40,389 nucleotides of DNA from Vicinamibacteria bacterium. Its GTDB lineage: Bacteria; Acidobacteriota; Vicinamibacteria; Vicinamibacterales; UBA8438. Each line of letters starts with the position of its first letter. Positions within the stretch are counted from its first letter, which is position 1. This document shows, one piece after another, positions 7,662-16,111 of this stretch. The stretch covers positions 1-40,389 of the forward strand of contig JAJEFC010000441.1 of NCBI GenBank assembly GCA_022820675.1, in the 5' to 3' direction. Position numbers and translations under genes: made by a program. The notes below the pieces were generated by a model. That model had not been told where the DNA came from. It ran no database searches and saw nothing but the letters and a program-made list of their open reading frames with translations.

Positions 7662-8375
7662 CGCTGGTGGATTCCCGCGGTCGCGTGTCGGGCAGCCGCG
7701 ACTTGCGCTCTGCGGCCTGTTCCGGCCGTCTCTCCGTCGCGGCTGCGGCGACAACGCACGGGCTCCGGGCCGGGATTGTCCGACCCGAGCTTCGTCCCGC
7801 GACAAGGCGGCGACGGCAGGATGACCAACGATCTCGATCGTGCCACGTCCCTGGTTCCGGTGCAATCTCGGCGGGGTCGCGTCGGGCGGTGGGGCGGCCC
7901 CATCCCGTTGGTGCGCGGGCGCGGAGGGAAATCGGCGGCCGGGTCACGGCCAAGCGTTGGTGACCTGTCTCCGTGCTTCCTCGACGAGCACCAACCCTTC
8001 CGCGTGCCGTCGGGCCGCACTACCCGTCGTGGCGGTCGAGCCGCCCTCAGGCCAATCTGCCGCGAGCGCGAACACGTTGCGGCAGGGCACCTTGGGACTC
8101 GAAACCTGCTTGGTCGCGCTGCTCGACGCCGACTTCGAGATGGGCGTGCGCGGGAAGCGGGCTCGCCTTGTCGGCAACTGTCATATGGCGCCTGTGGACG
8201 AGCGACTCATCAGCGGGGCAGCGGCGGGGGCGATCGCCACGGGAACGGCGCGGGCGATTCACGCCAGCTTTGCCGGCGAGTATCGTGATTCGCCAGCGGC
8301 AGTAGAGTCCGGCCGGCGTGTTTCCGGCCCTGCAACCGGAACCGCTGCCTGCAAGCGGAATACGCCGGCTGGCCG
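7662..8375. other. Long intergenic stretch with no supported gene
   Basis: About 700 nt between divergently transcribed genes. Short frames here are Arg/Pro-rich and lack ribosome-binding sites. A minus-strand frame around 7944-8177 ends in a helix-like segment (ARRHAEGLVLVEEARRQV) and could be a remnant, but I cannot tie it to a family. No tRNA or clear repeat is seen. Confidence 0.4.
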
Positions 8376-8381
8376 TATAAT
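8376..8381 (+). promoter_or_regulatory. Consensus -10 box upstream of the amidase gene
   Basis: A perfect TATAAT lies about 75 nt before the amidase ATG. No convincing TTGACA-like -35 lies 16-18 nt upstream, so confidence is moderate. Confidence 0.4.
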
Positions 8382-8455
8382 CCGACGACGCTACCGAACC
8401 CTTGGCCCCGCCGTCAGGGCCCTTGACCGTGGCTCCTGCGCTTCGGGAGGTTGGC

Positions 8456-10795
8456 ATGAACGCATCGACGACGACTCGGAGATCAGCGCGCCGGGTGTCG
8501 GCCGGAGCGATGGCCGTTGGGGCCTGGGTGCTGCTGATGCCGGCCATCGCGGCCGCGCAGCCCGAGGTGGGCCAGGCGGACCGGTTCCAGGTCGAGGAAG
8601 CGACCATCGAGGGCATTCACCAGGCCATCCAGGACGGCCGGATCAGTTGCCGGGGGCTGGTGCAGGCCTTCGTCGACCGGGCCCGCGCCTACAACGGCGC
8701 CTGCACGCGGCTCGTCACTCTCGACGGCGCGCCCGTTGCGCCGGCGAGCGGCCCGGTCCGCGCCGGCGCGCCGGTGCAGTTCCCCACGTCCACCGTCCCC
8801 GTGTCGAGCATCCTGCCCGATCTCGACCGGTATGCGGGCATCCCGCTCGACCTCGGGAGAATGGAGCCCACCCTGTCGGACCCCACCGTGCAGGCGCAGT
8901 ACGGCATGGTCGCGGGCGTCCCGAACGCGGGTCAGGTCAACGCCCTGTGCTCGCTCAACCTGCGCGGCGAGCGGTCCGTGAGCTGCCCGGGCGCGTGCGA
9001 CGCGCACCCCGAGACGGGGGAGATTCCCGCGGACTGCCCCGCCGCCTGCGACGCGTTCCGGCGCCAGCCCGACGCCCTCGAGCGGGCGGCGGAGCTGGAT
9101 GCGCGATACGGCCCGGATCCGGATCTCGCGGCCATGCCGATGTACTGCATCCCCCTGGGGTTCAAGGACGTCTTCGACACGAAGGACATGCGGACGACGA
9201 CGGCGGCCGACATCGACTTCGCGATGGACGCGCCCCCCGCCGACGCGACCATCGTCGAGCGGCTGCGCGCGAAGGGCGCCATCGTCTACGCCAAGGCCAA
9301 CGCGACCGAGTTCAACGGCGGCATCGGCAACCCCGGCGGACCGGCGGCCGCAAACGCGCGGTACCTGGGCTACGCGGAGCGGAGCACGTGGGGCGGGCAG
9401 GCCTGCAACCCCTACGACACCGAGCGCTCGCCGCGGGGCTCGAGCTCGGGGTCGGGCGTCGCGGTCTCGGCGAACCTCGTCACCTGCGCCTTCTGCGAGC
9501 AGACGGGCGGGTCGTGCAAGGGGCCGGCCTCGCGCAACGCCACCGTCAGCCTGCTGACGACCAAGGGGCTGATCCCCTACGGCGGCGCCGTCGGGTCGAA
9601 CCCGCTGGTGGACCGCGCGGGCATCAACTGCCGCACCGTCCGCGACGCCGCCCTCGTGCTGGACGCCCTCGCCGACCCTGCTCTCGGCTACTTCGATTCC
9701 AGGGACATCTACACGGCGGTGCCGGAGGCGCTGGTCTCCGACGAGCCCTACGCCGGCTTCGTCGTCGGCGATGTTCCCGACGACGGGGGAGAGCAGCCGC
9801 TGGCCGGCATGCGCATCGGCATCGTCCGCGAGTACATGGTCAAGCACACCCTGAACGACGCGGCGATCAGCGACCGGATCGACGACGAGATCAAGACCGT
9901 CCTCCGCGACCGGCTCGGGGCGGTCCTCGTCGAGTCGCGGGATGCGCTCCATCCCGACGACCCCGACGTACCCGACATGGACTACACGTTCCAGGACGCG
10001 CTGGCCGAGATCCTGCCCATCCACATGCCGGAGTACTTCTCCAAGACCCGCGGCGGCGCCCTCGAGTTCGCGGTGCCGGGCCACGACGTCACGTCGACGC
10101 GCTACCTCGTCGAGCTCGCGGAAGGCCGCGCGCCCCTCGCGGCCAACCTGAACCTGCGCCGCGTGACCCTCTCGCCCGCGACGCGCGCCTTCGCCTTCCA
10201 CATCGATCAGTACCTGGCCCGCCGCGGCGACGAGCGCGTCACGGACATGGCCAGCCTCGACGCCAACACCAAGTACTTCTCGGCCGCGTCCGACGCGGGC
10301 TCGGCGAACTGGGCCGCGCTCGACGACGTGCGCTCGGCCGGCAACACCGAGCGCATGCAGATGCGCGCGGTCATGCAGTTGGTGCTGGCCAAGGTGATGC
10401 GCGAGAACCGGCTCGACGTGCTCGTGAACCCCGAGAACACCCTGCCCCACCAGAAGGTGGGCGGACCGAGCGAGCCTACCGTCAACGGCCGCGGCGCGTC
10501 GGGGTCGACCCAGACCATCACCGCGCTCATCGGCGCGCCCGAGATCGTCGTGCCGGCCGGGTTCAACGACGTCGTCTACGAGCCCCGCTACGTCCTGAAC
10601 GCGGCCGGCGACGGCTACGACGCCGTCCCCGGCTACGAGCCGTCGCGGCTCGACACCCCGCTGCCCATCAGCATGATGTTCTGGGCCGGCCCCGGCGACG
10701 AGGCCGCGGTGCTGAAGGCGGCGTCCGCCTACGAGGCGGCGACCCGGCACCGCGTGCCGCCGCCCGACTTCGGCCCGCTTGCCGACCCGCGGTAG
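8456..10795 (+). CDS. Secreted amidase-signature family hydrolase
   Basis: A 779-residue protein with a Sec signal peptide (AVGAWVLLMPAIAAAQ). The amidase-signature catalytic triad is visible: Lys237 in GFKDVFDTKD, the cis-Ser in RGSSSGSG at about 329-331, and the nucleophile Ser353 in EQTGGSCKGP. The spacing agrees with the fold seen in fatty acid amide hydrolase. It should hydrolyse an amide or ester outside the cytoplasm; the substrate is unknown. It is longer than the usual 450-600 residues, mainly through N-terminal additions. One is a cysteine-rich stretch (about residues 165-200), and more Cys flank the active-site region, suggesting disulfides. ATG 8456 is chosen for GGGAGG 5 nt upstream. 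A proline- and Asp-rich tail follows the last conserved segment. Confidence 0.87.
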   Translation: MNASTTTRRSARRVSAGAMAVGAWVLLMPAIAAAQPEVGQADRFQVEEATIEGIHQAIQDGRISCRGLVQAFVDRARAYNGACTRLVTLDGAPVAPASGPVRAGAPVQFPTSTVPVSSILPDLDRYAGIPLDLGRMEPTLSDPTVQAQYGMVAGVPNAGQVNALCSLNLRGERSVSCPGACDAHPETGEIPADCPAACDAFRRQPDALERAAELDARYGPDPDLAAMPMYCIPLGFKDVFDTKDMRTTTAADIDFAMDAPPADATIVERLRAKGAIVYAKANATEFNGGIGNPGGPAAANARYLGYAERSTWGGQACNPYDTERSPRGSSSGSGVAVSANLVTCAFCEQTGGSCKGPASRNATVSLLTTKGLIPYGGAVGSNPLVDRAGINCRTVRDAALVLDALADPALGYFDSRDIYTAVPEALVSDEPYAGFVVGDVPDDGGEQPLAGMRIGIVREYMVKHTLNDAAISDRIDDEIKTVLRDRLGAVLVESRDALHPDDPDVPDMDYTFQDALAEILPIHMPEYFSKTRGGALEFAVPGHDVTSTRYLVELAEGRAPLAANLNLRRVTLSPATRAFAFHIDQYLARRGDERVTDMASLDANTKYFSAASDAGSANWAALDDVRSAGNTERMQMRAVMQLVLAKVMRENRLDVLVNPENTLPHQKVGGPSEPTVNGRGASGSTQTITALIGAPEIVVPAGFNDVVYEPRYVLNAAGDGYDAVPGYEPSRLDTPLPISMMFWAGPGDEAAVLKAASAYEAATRHRVPPPDFGPLADPR

Positions 10796-10995
10796 GGCTG
10801 CGGCGAGTGCTTCGATGCGCTTGTCCCCGACCGGCGAGATCCGGGCAAGGGGATGGCCGCGACCGCAACGAACGCGCGGACCGCGGACCTGCCGAACTGA
10901 TGCCGGCCGTGGGCAGGCCGGTGGGGACAGAGCGGACGTTCTTGTTCGTGACCGCGAACCGGATTCAGGTTCGCCCAGCGGATGTCGCCCCTCAG
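10796..10995 (-). pseudogene. Degenerate mazF/pemK-like toxin remnant
   Basis: Directly after the antitoxin stop, the minus strand reads LRGDIRWANLNPVRGHEQ, the hallmark start of MazF/PemK endoribonucleases (RGDI.W.NLDP..GHEQ). The frame then degenerates. A later piece in another frame, SVRQVRG... then ARISPVGDKRIEALAAAL, resembles the MazF C-terminus (TDQVR..., then a final helix ending in AL). The whole remnant is about 200 nt against roughly 330 nt for an intact gene, so an internal deletion plus frameshifts are needed. It abuts the 3' end of the amidase gene. The antitoxin reading frame next to it is still open. Confidence 0.65.
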
Positions 10996-11228
10996 TATTC
11001 GGGCCGCGACTCACCTGCCAGGCCCTCGTCCGCGAGACGCTGTTCGACGGCGGGATCCAGCTTGGCGCATTCCGTCGCGAGCCGGGTGCGGGTGAGCCGA
11101 CCGAGCTTCTCCGCCAGGGCCGATTCGACCGCCCGGCTCCGGTTGCGGAACCGCCGTTCCGACACGAGGGTGTCCACGTGATTCAGCAACTCCGCGTCGA
11201 GGGTGAGGGCGACCTTGGCTTTCGGCAT
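10992..11228 (-). CDS. Ribbon-helix-helix antitoxin (MazE/ParD-like), orphaned
   Basis: A 78-residue protein with the pattern of a ribbon-helix-helix repressor: a short beta strand (KVALTLD), a helix (AELLNHVDTLVSE), then RRFRNRSRAVESALAEKL. This is the usual fold of small DNA-binding antitoxins that autoregulate their operon. The C-terminal tail would normally wrap the toxin. Its expected toxin, MazF, survives only as fragments immediately downstream, so this antitoxin is probably an orphan. Whether it still represses its own promoter or protects against related toxins elsewhere is unknown. Confidence 0.72.
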   Translation of the reverse strand: MPKAKVALTLDAELLNHVDTLVSERRFRNRSRAVESALAEKLGRLTRTRLATECAKLDPAVEQRLADEGLAGESRPEY

Positions 11229-11310
11229 GGCGTTGGAGAGTATGACGCTTCATCGTGCCAGTCGGCGATGTCGCCCCGACCCGCCCGTGTGCGGCGAACC
11301 AGCCCGGAGA

Positions 11311-11478
11311 GCGTCGCCTACGGCTCCGCTCACCGCCCAACCAAACCTGCCGGGAGTCTGCACCGTTCTACGGCGCAGACTCCCAGCCCGCCCATCGTCG
11401 CCTGAGGCTCCGCTGGGCGCCCAACCAACCCTCCAGGAGTCCAAGCCGTGCCAGGGCGCAGACTCCTGGGCCGGGCGG
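11311..11478. repeat. Two tandem copies of a stem-loop repeat (dispersed family)
   Basis: Two units of about 85 nt share GTCGCCT..GGCTCCGCT, then GCCCAACCAA, followed by an inverted repeat. In unit 1 the stem is GGGAGTCTGC/GCAGACTCCC (perfect 10 bp). In unit 2 it is CCAGGAGTC/GACTCCTGG (perfect 9 bp). A copy in the opposite orientation lies at 27187-27272, also upstream of a quinoprotein paralogue. The array sits in the divergent region between the antitoxin and the first quinoprotein gene. Confidence 0.7.
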
Positions 11479-11515
11479 CGGGGTGGGGCGGTTGCAGCGC
11501 GCACGATTGGCGGGC

Positions 11516-11544
11516 TGGCACTGCCGCCGTGTCGATGCTATAAC
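11516..11544 (+). promoter_or_regulatory. Promoter candidate of quinoprotein gene 1
   Basis: TGGCAC, 17 nt, TATAAC, then GGCGGAACGGGCGG. The arrangement and the GC-rich discriminator match TGGCGC-17-TATAAG-GGCGGCACGG upstream of quinoprotein gene 3 (26989-27017). That conservation between paralogues supports a real promoter about 60 nt before the start codon. Confidence 0.5.
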
Positions 11545-11605
11545 GGCGGAACGGGCGGCCGGGCGCCGTGGTGGCGCCGTCGGACGGCGCCGGGGAGTCG
11601 CGATC

Positions 11606-13816
11606 ATGTTCAGGGGAACTCGCGTCGGAGTCGGCGGGCGTATCGCCGGTCGGATGCAGCGGGAATGCCTCCACGGGCTCCCGAGAGCGAATCCCGTGGT
11701 TCGGGCAGTCGGGCTTGCCGCGGCTTGGCTGATCGCGATGGGCGGATCGGTGGGCGCACCGAACTTCGCCGGGGCGGCCCAGCTCCCGGCGTCGGACGGG
11801 GGGTTCACGGCCGAGCAGGCCGCGGCGGGGTGGACGGAGTACGTGCGGCAGTGCGGGGAGTGCCACGGCGAGGGGCTGGACGGGGCGGAGGCGCCGGCCC
11901 TGCGCGGGGTCGATTTCCTGAACGGCTGGGCGGGGCGGACCACGGACGAGCTGTTCGCGTACGTTCGGGACGAGATGCCGCCGGGCCTCGGGGGCTCGCT
12001 CGGCAACCGGGTCTACCTGGAGCTGGTCGCGTACATCCTCGACGCGAACGGGGCGCGGCCCGGCGACGCGCCGCTGACGGCCGAGACGGCGGTGCCGATT
12101 GGTGACGCCGCGGACATCGCCGAGGCGCGGCGGGCCGCGGACGCGGGCGAGGCGCCGCGGCGGCGGCCGACCCGGTTCGTCAACCGGGCAGTCGAGCAAC
12201 CCCTGACCCCGGTCACCGACGCCATGCTGCAGGACCCGCCGCCGGGCGACTGGCTGAGCTGGCGGCGGACCCGCGATGGCCACGGCTACAGCCCCCTCGA
12301 CCAGATCACGCGCGACAACGTCGACCAGTTGCGGCTGGCCTGGGTGCTCGCAATCCGCGAGGGCAACCACCAGACGGCGCCCCTCGTGCACGACGGGGTG
12401 ATGTTCCTGGCCAGCCCCGGCGACGTGGTGCAGGCCATAGACGCGGTCACCGGCGACGTCATCTGGCAGTACCGCTCGCCGCTGCCCGAGGACGCGCCCC
12501 AGCGGGCGCCCACCCGCACCCTGGCCCTCCATGGCGACCGCGTGTTCCTCGCCACCGCCGACGCGGCCCTCGTGGCCCTCGACGCGAGGACCGGCGAGGA
12601 GGTGTGGCGGACGGTGAAGGCCGACTACACGCAGGGCTTCCGCCAGAACGCCGGCCCCGTCATCGCCGACGGCGTCGTCGTCACCGGCACCAACGGCTGC
12701 CAGCGCTACAAGGCGCAGACCTGCTTCATCACCGGGCACGACCCCGACACCGGCCGCGAGCTGTGGCGCATGTCGACCATCGCCCTGCCCGGCGATCCCA
12801 ACGACGCCTCGTGGGGCGATACGCCGCCGTACCTCCGGGCGGGCGGCGACCAGTGGATTCCCGGCAGCTACGACCCCGAGCTCGGCCTCTACTACATCGG
12901 GACGGCGCAGGCGAAGCCGTGGGTGGCCGCGAGCCGCGGCATGACGACGCGGCAGGACGCGCTCTACACCAACTCGACGCTGGCCCTGCATCCGCGCACC
13001 GGGCAGGTGGAGTGGTACTTCCAGCACGCCCCGGGCGAGACCCTCGACCTCGACATCGTCTACGAGCGGGTGCTCGTCGACGCCGACGGCGAGAAGTGGC
13101 TGTTCACCATCGGCAAGGACGGCATCCTCTGGAAGCTCGACCGTCGAACCGGGGCGCTGGTCGACCTGCGCGAGACGGTCTACCAGGACGTCTTCGAGTC
13201 TATCGACCGGACCACCGGCGAGCTGACCTACCGGCCCGACATCCGCGACGCGGACGTCGGCGACCGGGTGCCCGCCTGCCCCAGCCTGCTCGGCGGGCAC
13301 AATTGGCAGGCTTCCGCGTATCACCCCGGCGCCGGCGCCCTCGTGATTCCCCTCCATCAGGCCTGCATGTACCTGACCGGCCGCGAGGTCGAGTTCGTCG
13401 AAGGAGGCGGCGGCGTGGCCGGCCGCTCCGAGTACCTCGAGATGCCGGGCTCGAACGGCAACGTGGGGAAGCTGGCCGCCTACGACGTGCGGACGATGGA
13501 CGAGCTGTGGAGCCGCGAGCAGCGGGCCGCGTTCCTGACGTCGACGCTGACCACGGCGGGGGGCCTCGTCTTCGCGGGCGACGCCGACCGCTACTACCGG
13601 GCGTTCGACATCGGGACGGGCGAGGTCCTGTGGGAGGCCCGCCTCGGGGCCAAGGCGCACGGCTACCCCATCACCTACGAGGCGGACGGCCGGCAGTTCA
13701 TCGCGGTGCCGGCGGCGCTGGGCGGCGCGTTCCGCAGCCTGACGGCGACCCTCACGCCGGAGATCTTCCAGCCGGAGGGGGGCAACGCGCTCTACGTCTT
13801 CGCGCTGCCGGAGTGA
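11606..13816 (+). CDS. Cytochrome c-PQQ beta-propeller dehydrogenase, paralogue 1
   Basis: A 736-residue exported quinohaemoprotein. After a long N-region and a signal segment, a cytochrome c domain carries C83-G-E-C-H87 with a Met in EMPPG as the likely distal ligand. The PQQ-type eight-bladed propeller starts near residue 214 with [20 protein letters not shown], the classic first-blade signature of quinoprotein dehydrogenases. [12 protein letters not shown] aligns with the region holding the catalytic Asp in PQQ alcohol dehydrogenases. The usual vicinal disulfide is not seen; instead [12 protein letters not shown] has two Cys nine residues apart. The haem domain is N-terminal, whereas classic quinohaemoprotein alcohol dehydrogenases carry it at the C-terminus. 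The substrate is unknown. Start 11606 is supported by GGGGAG 8 nt upstream, in a leader also found before paralogue 2. Confidence 0.85.
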   Translation: MFRGTRVGVGGRIAGRMQRECLHGLPRANPVVRAVGLAAAWLIAMGGSVGAPNFAGAAQLPASDGGFTAEQAAAGWTEYVRQCGECHGEGLDGAEAPALRGVDFLNGWAGRTTDELFAYVRDEMPPGLGGSLGNRVYLELVAYILDANGARPGDAPLTAETAVPIGDAADIAEARRAADAGEAPRRRPTRFVNRAVEQPLTPVTDAMLQDPPPGDWLSWRRTRDGHGYSPLDQITRDNVDQLRLAWVLAIREGNHQTAPLVHDGVMFLASPGDVVQAIDAVTGDVIWQYRSPLPEDAPQRAPTRTLALHGDRVFLATADAALVALDARTGEEVWRTVKADYTQGFRQNAGPVIADGVVVTGTNGCQRYKAQTCFITGHDPDTGRELWRMSTIALPGDPNDASWGDTPPYLRAGGDQWIPGSYDPELGLYYIGTAQAKPWVAASRGMTTRQDALYTNSTLALHPRTGQVEWYFQHAPGETLDLDIVYERVLVDADGEKWLFTIGKDGILWKLDRRTGALVDLRETVYQDVFESIDRTTGELTYRPDIRDADVGDRVPACPSLLGGHNWQASAYHPGAGALVIPLHQACMYLTGREVEFVEGGGGVAGRSEYLEMPGSNGNVGKLAAYDVRTMDELWSREQRAAFLTSTLTTAGGLVFAGDADRYYRAFDIGTGEVLWEARLGAKAHGYPITYEADGRQFIAVPAALGGAFRSLTATLTPEIFQPEGGNALYVFALPE

Positions 13817-13840
13817 CGCGGCGGGGCCGGCCGGCGACGA

Positions 13841-13878
13841 GGAAGACTCGACAAGATCGGCCGCGTGTCGAGTCTTCC
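13841..13878. terminator. Perfect 13-bp hairpin between convergent genes
   Basis: GGAAGACTCGACA (13841-13853) and TGTCGAGTCTTCC (13866-13878) are perfect reverse complements around a 12-nt loop. The hairpin starts 25 nt after the quinoprotein stop and lies before the 3' end of the convergent TOPRIM gene. It lacks a clear U-tract, so factor-independent termination is possible but not certain. Confidence 0.5.
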
Positions 13879-13932
13879 GACTGCGCGCATAGCCGGCGAA
13901 GCGAGCAATCGCGCAACGCTCGGCACGGTCGG

Positions 13933-14583
13933 TCATGCTCCACGCGCGGCCAAGCGTTCGACGAACCGGACCAGAGACGCGAAAGCCGGGTGGTCGAAGT
14001 TCCACCGACCTTGTTTCGCACCCTCTCCCACGCGCGCTACCGGATCGGGGCCGCCAGCGAGCCATGCGTGCGCGAACGACTTGTCGCGGTTCGTCGATGC
14101 CAGGACGTCGCTGTCCTCGAGGCAGGTGAGATACCGTTCGACGCAGTCGCCGGCCGGTGTCTCGGCCAGAGACCGGACGCACAGCGTCTCGAGAGCGCCT
14201 CGCCCTTGAGCGTCGGGGATGATCAAGATGCCGACGTCGGGAGGTCCATCCGAGAAGTCTCCATGACGGCCTGGGGCCTGAAGGCCCGCTTTGCCCACCG
14301 CGTCGTGGACGCTGGCCCAGGCAGCACCGCCATCAGTGTCAGCGTCTCGAACGACTCCCACGGCGCGCAGTGCGACCCCCCGTTTCGTCGCATCCTTGAG
14401 GATGGCAAGGATGCGCGATTGGAATTGGGTCCGTCCTCCCGCCTCGACGACCTGCACCGTCGGCGCCAGTTCGCCCAGGCAGTGACTCTTCAGGGCGTCG
14501 AAGAGGTTCGATTCGTCCCTGCCTTCCACCAGCAGGAGACGTTCGCACTCGACCCGAAATTGGTCGCGGCCGGACGGCGTCAT
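13933..14583 (-). CDS. DUF3226-like TOPRIM nuclease, partner of the OLD-like ATPase
   Basis: A 216-residue protein with a TOPRIM-like layout: LLLVEGRDE (the conserved Glu) near residue 17, VVRDADTDG (the DxD motif) near residue 77, and GILIIPDAQGRGALETLC, which resembles the conserved tail of the DUF3226 family. In OLD-family and PARIS-type systems a TOPRIM domain acts as a metal-dependent nuclease controlled by an ABC-like ATPase. Here the two are separate genes with a 4-nt ATGA overlap, so they should be made together and form a complex. A role in phage defence is inferred from family and context. Confidence 0.75.
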   Translation of the reverse strand: MTPSGRDQFRVECERLLLVEGRDESNLFDALKSHCLGELAPTVQVVEAGGRTQFQSRILAILKDATKRGVALRAVGVVRDADTDGGAAWASVHDAVGKAGLQAPGRHGDFSDGPPDVGILIIPDAQGRGALETLCVRSLAETPAGDCVERYLTCLEDSDVLASTNRDKSFAHAWLAGGPDPVARVGEGAKQGRWNFDHPAFASLVRFVERLAARGA

Positions 14584-15662
14584 CGCAGATCCAGGTTGAT
14601 GTCGCGGGCGGCCTCGAGGGTCTCACCGCAATAGGTCACGGCGCGCACCTTGTCGCCATGACGGGAGAGAGCATGGACCGCAAGTTGGTCGTCCTCGTCC
14701 ATGAAGGTGTCGAGCGCAGCGTCGATACACTCTCGACTGTGGGTCGTCGCGAAGATCTGAACGTCGAATTCGCCGGTCATTGCCTGCACCTGGCGCCACA
14801 ACTTCGGCAGGACGAGGTGGTGCAAACCGTTCTCGATCTCGTCGATCACGACGAGCCCGCCCTTGTAGCGGTGAAAAGCAACGAAGAGGCGAAACAGGCG
14901 GGTCATGCCGCCGCCCAGGGATTGCAGCGGTAGCCTTTCGTCTTCCGTGGTCGTTGCGAGGATGAACGGCTTGCCGCTGTGATCCGTGATGACTTCCACG
15001 TCGATGAGGAGTGGCAGGAGAAGGCGGAGCGTGCTCTTGACGTAGTCCTTGCGCCCCTGGGCGACCAGCGCCGAGAAGTGGTTGATGGTCTCCTCGTCCA
15101 TGTCCATGGAGAACCAGGGCAGTTGAATGACCGCGGGCCGGTGATTGGCGGGCCGATCGATAGTTGGCAAGATGAAGACGCCCTCGCCCGGCACCTCGGC
15201 CAAGATGCCGTGCTCGCCGCCCGCTTCACTACCATTGAGCCAGACCCTGAGCCGTCCTTGGGGCGGAACGGGCCACGTTGTCCCTGTCGCCGCCGCCGGC
15301 TTCGCAGACGGGGCGATCCGTTCGTCGGAGTCTACGGTTCCTGCGCCACCCACGGTCGGCATTCGTTCGAACGTCGCCCTCCATCGCTGCACCTCGCCGT
15401 GTTCCGTGCCGGCGAGTTCGAGCGCGCCATCGCGAACCAGACGGGCGACCGGGTCGACTACGCTGCGCACCGACCGCTGGACGTGGGCGTTCCACGGCAA
15501 TATGGGCGTGAAACGGCCGTTGAACAACCAGATCGCTTCGGCGAGCGAGGTCTTGCCTGCCCCGTTCGGCCCGGTGATGAGGTTCACCCCGGCGAGGCGC
15601 TCCAGATGAACCCCGTCGATTCCCCGATAATGGACCGCGCGAAACGATTCAAGATGACTCAT
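14580..15662 (-). CDS. OLD/ABC-like AAA ATPase of a two-gene defence pair
   Basis: A 360-residue SMC/ABC-like ATPase. It has Walker A GPNGAGKTS near residue 31, a signature-like LGGGMTRL, Walker B GGLVVIDEIENGLHH and a switch histidine in FATTHSREC. There is no long coiled coil, as in AAA_15/AAA_21 ATPases of OLD-type systems. It would bind ATP, oligomerise and hold or activate the TOPRIM protein encoded by the overlapping downstream gene. ATG 15662 is preferred to an upstream TTG (15689) because MSHLESFRAVHYRGID is the usual family beginning; neither has a clear ribosome-binding site. The nearest named relatives by architecture are the PARIS AriA/AriB pair and split OLD nucleases. Confidence 0.8.
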   Translation of the reverse strand: MSHLESFRAVHYRGIDGVHLERLAGVNLITGPNGAGKTSLAEAIWLFNGRFTPILPWNAHVQRSVRSVVDPVARLVRDGALELAGTEHGEVQRWRATFERMPTVGGAGTVDSDERIAPSAKPAAATGTTWPVPPQGRLRVWLNGSEAGGEHGILAEVPGEGVFILPTIDRPANHRPAVIQLPWFSMDMDEETINHFSALVAQGRKDYVKSTLRLLLPLLIDVEVITDHSGKPFILATTTEDERLPLQSLGGGMTRLFRLFVAFHRYKGGLVVIDEIENGLHHLVLPKLWRQVQAMTGEFDVQIFATTHSRECIDAALDTFMDEDDQLAVHALSRHGDKVRAVTYCGETLEAARDINLDLR

Positions 15663-16111
15663 GGACAGCGACGCGGGATTATATTTCAAGTGGCGCCCCG
15701 CCGCGTCGGATGAACGGGTAGACAGCCGTCAAGGCTCACGTGCCAGGAGCTCGAGCGGGCCGTTAGCCGTCACTTCACCGCCGCCGTGAGCCATGGGGGG
15801 GCGGAGCGCGAACTGGTCGGGGCATCGCGGGTCGGCTTCGAGCGCTCGTTGTTCCGGCTACAATGGGGGGGTGACGAGGGAGGCGCAACAGGGCTGTAAG
15901 ACTGTAAGTCATTTTTTATGAGTCGTTTGCGAGGATCATGCGACGTCGGCCCTGTCGGGGTGACGCGGCGCGCGGCCACAGCGTCTTGATTGCTCGGCTC
16001 ATGTGATGCCCGCCGCCGCGTGACGTCGGCGGAGTCGCCGGCGCGAGGGCGGGCGCTGACGATCGCGCGGCATGCAGGTGCCGGCGGACGGTGCCCGGGG
16101 AGTTGTGAATC
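15663..16111. other. Divergent intergenic region with no gene
   Basis: About 450 nt between the ATPase gene (minus) and quinoprotein gene 2 (plus). It contains a promoter candidate at 15837-15864 and an unusually AT-rich patch near 15905-15920 (CATTTTTTATGAG). No reading frame is convincing, and the hairpin repeats found upstream of paralogues 1 and 3 are not evident here. Confidence 0.4.
15837..15864 (+). promoter_or_regulatory. Possible promoter upstream of quinoprotein gene 2
   Basis: TTCGAG, 16 nt, TACAAT. It lies about 250 nt before the start codon, much further than in paralogues 1 and 3, and could serve a long leader. Tentative. Confidence 0.3.

Noticed and set aside
7944-8177. Short minus-strand frame in the gap before the amidase
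   Set aside because: One helix-like segment is visible, but there is no family match, ribosome-binding site or partner. Kept only as a remark.
8483-11014. 843-residue open frame on the minus strand opposite the amidase
   Set aside because: It is a GC-rich shadow of the amidase gene. Composition is Arg/Gly/Ala noise, apart from its extreme right end, where the mazF remnant happens to fall in frame.
11510-11530. Sigma-54 promoter suggested by CTGGCAC
   Set aside because: The required GC at the -12 element with correct spacing is absent; a sigma-70-like reading with TATAAC fits better.
11330-14182. 950-residue minus-strand frame opposite quinoprotein 1, and similar ones opposite quinoproteins 2 and 3
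   Set aside because: Antisense frames of the same type appear opposite every paralogue because of third-position GC bias. They carry no motifs or ribosome-binding sites.
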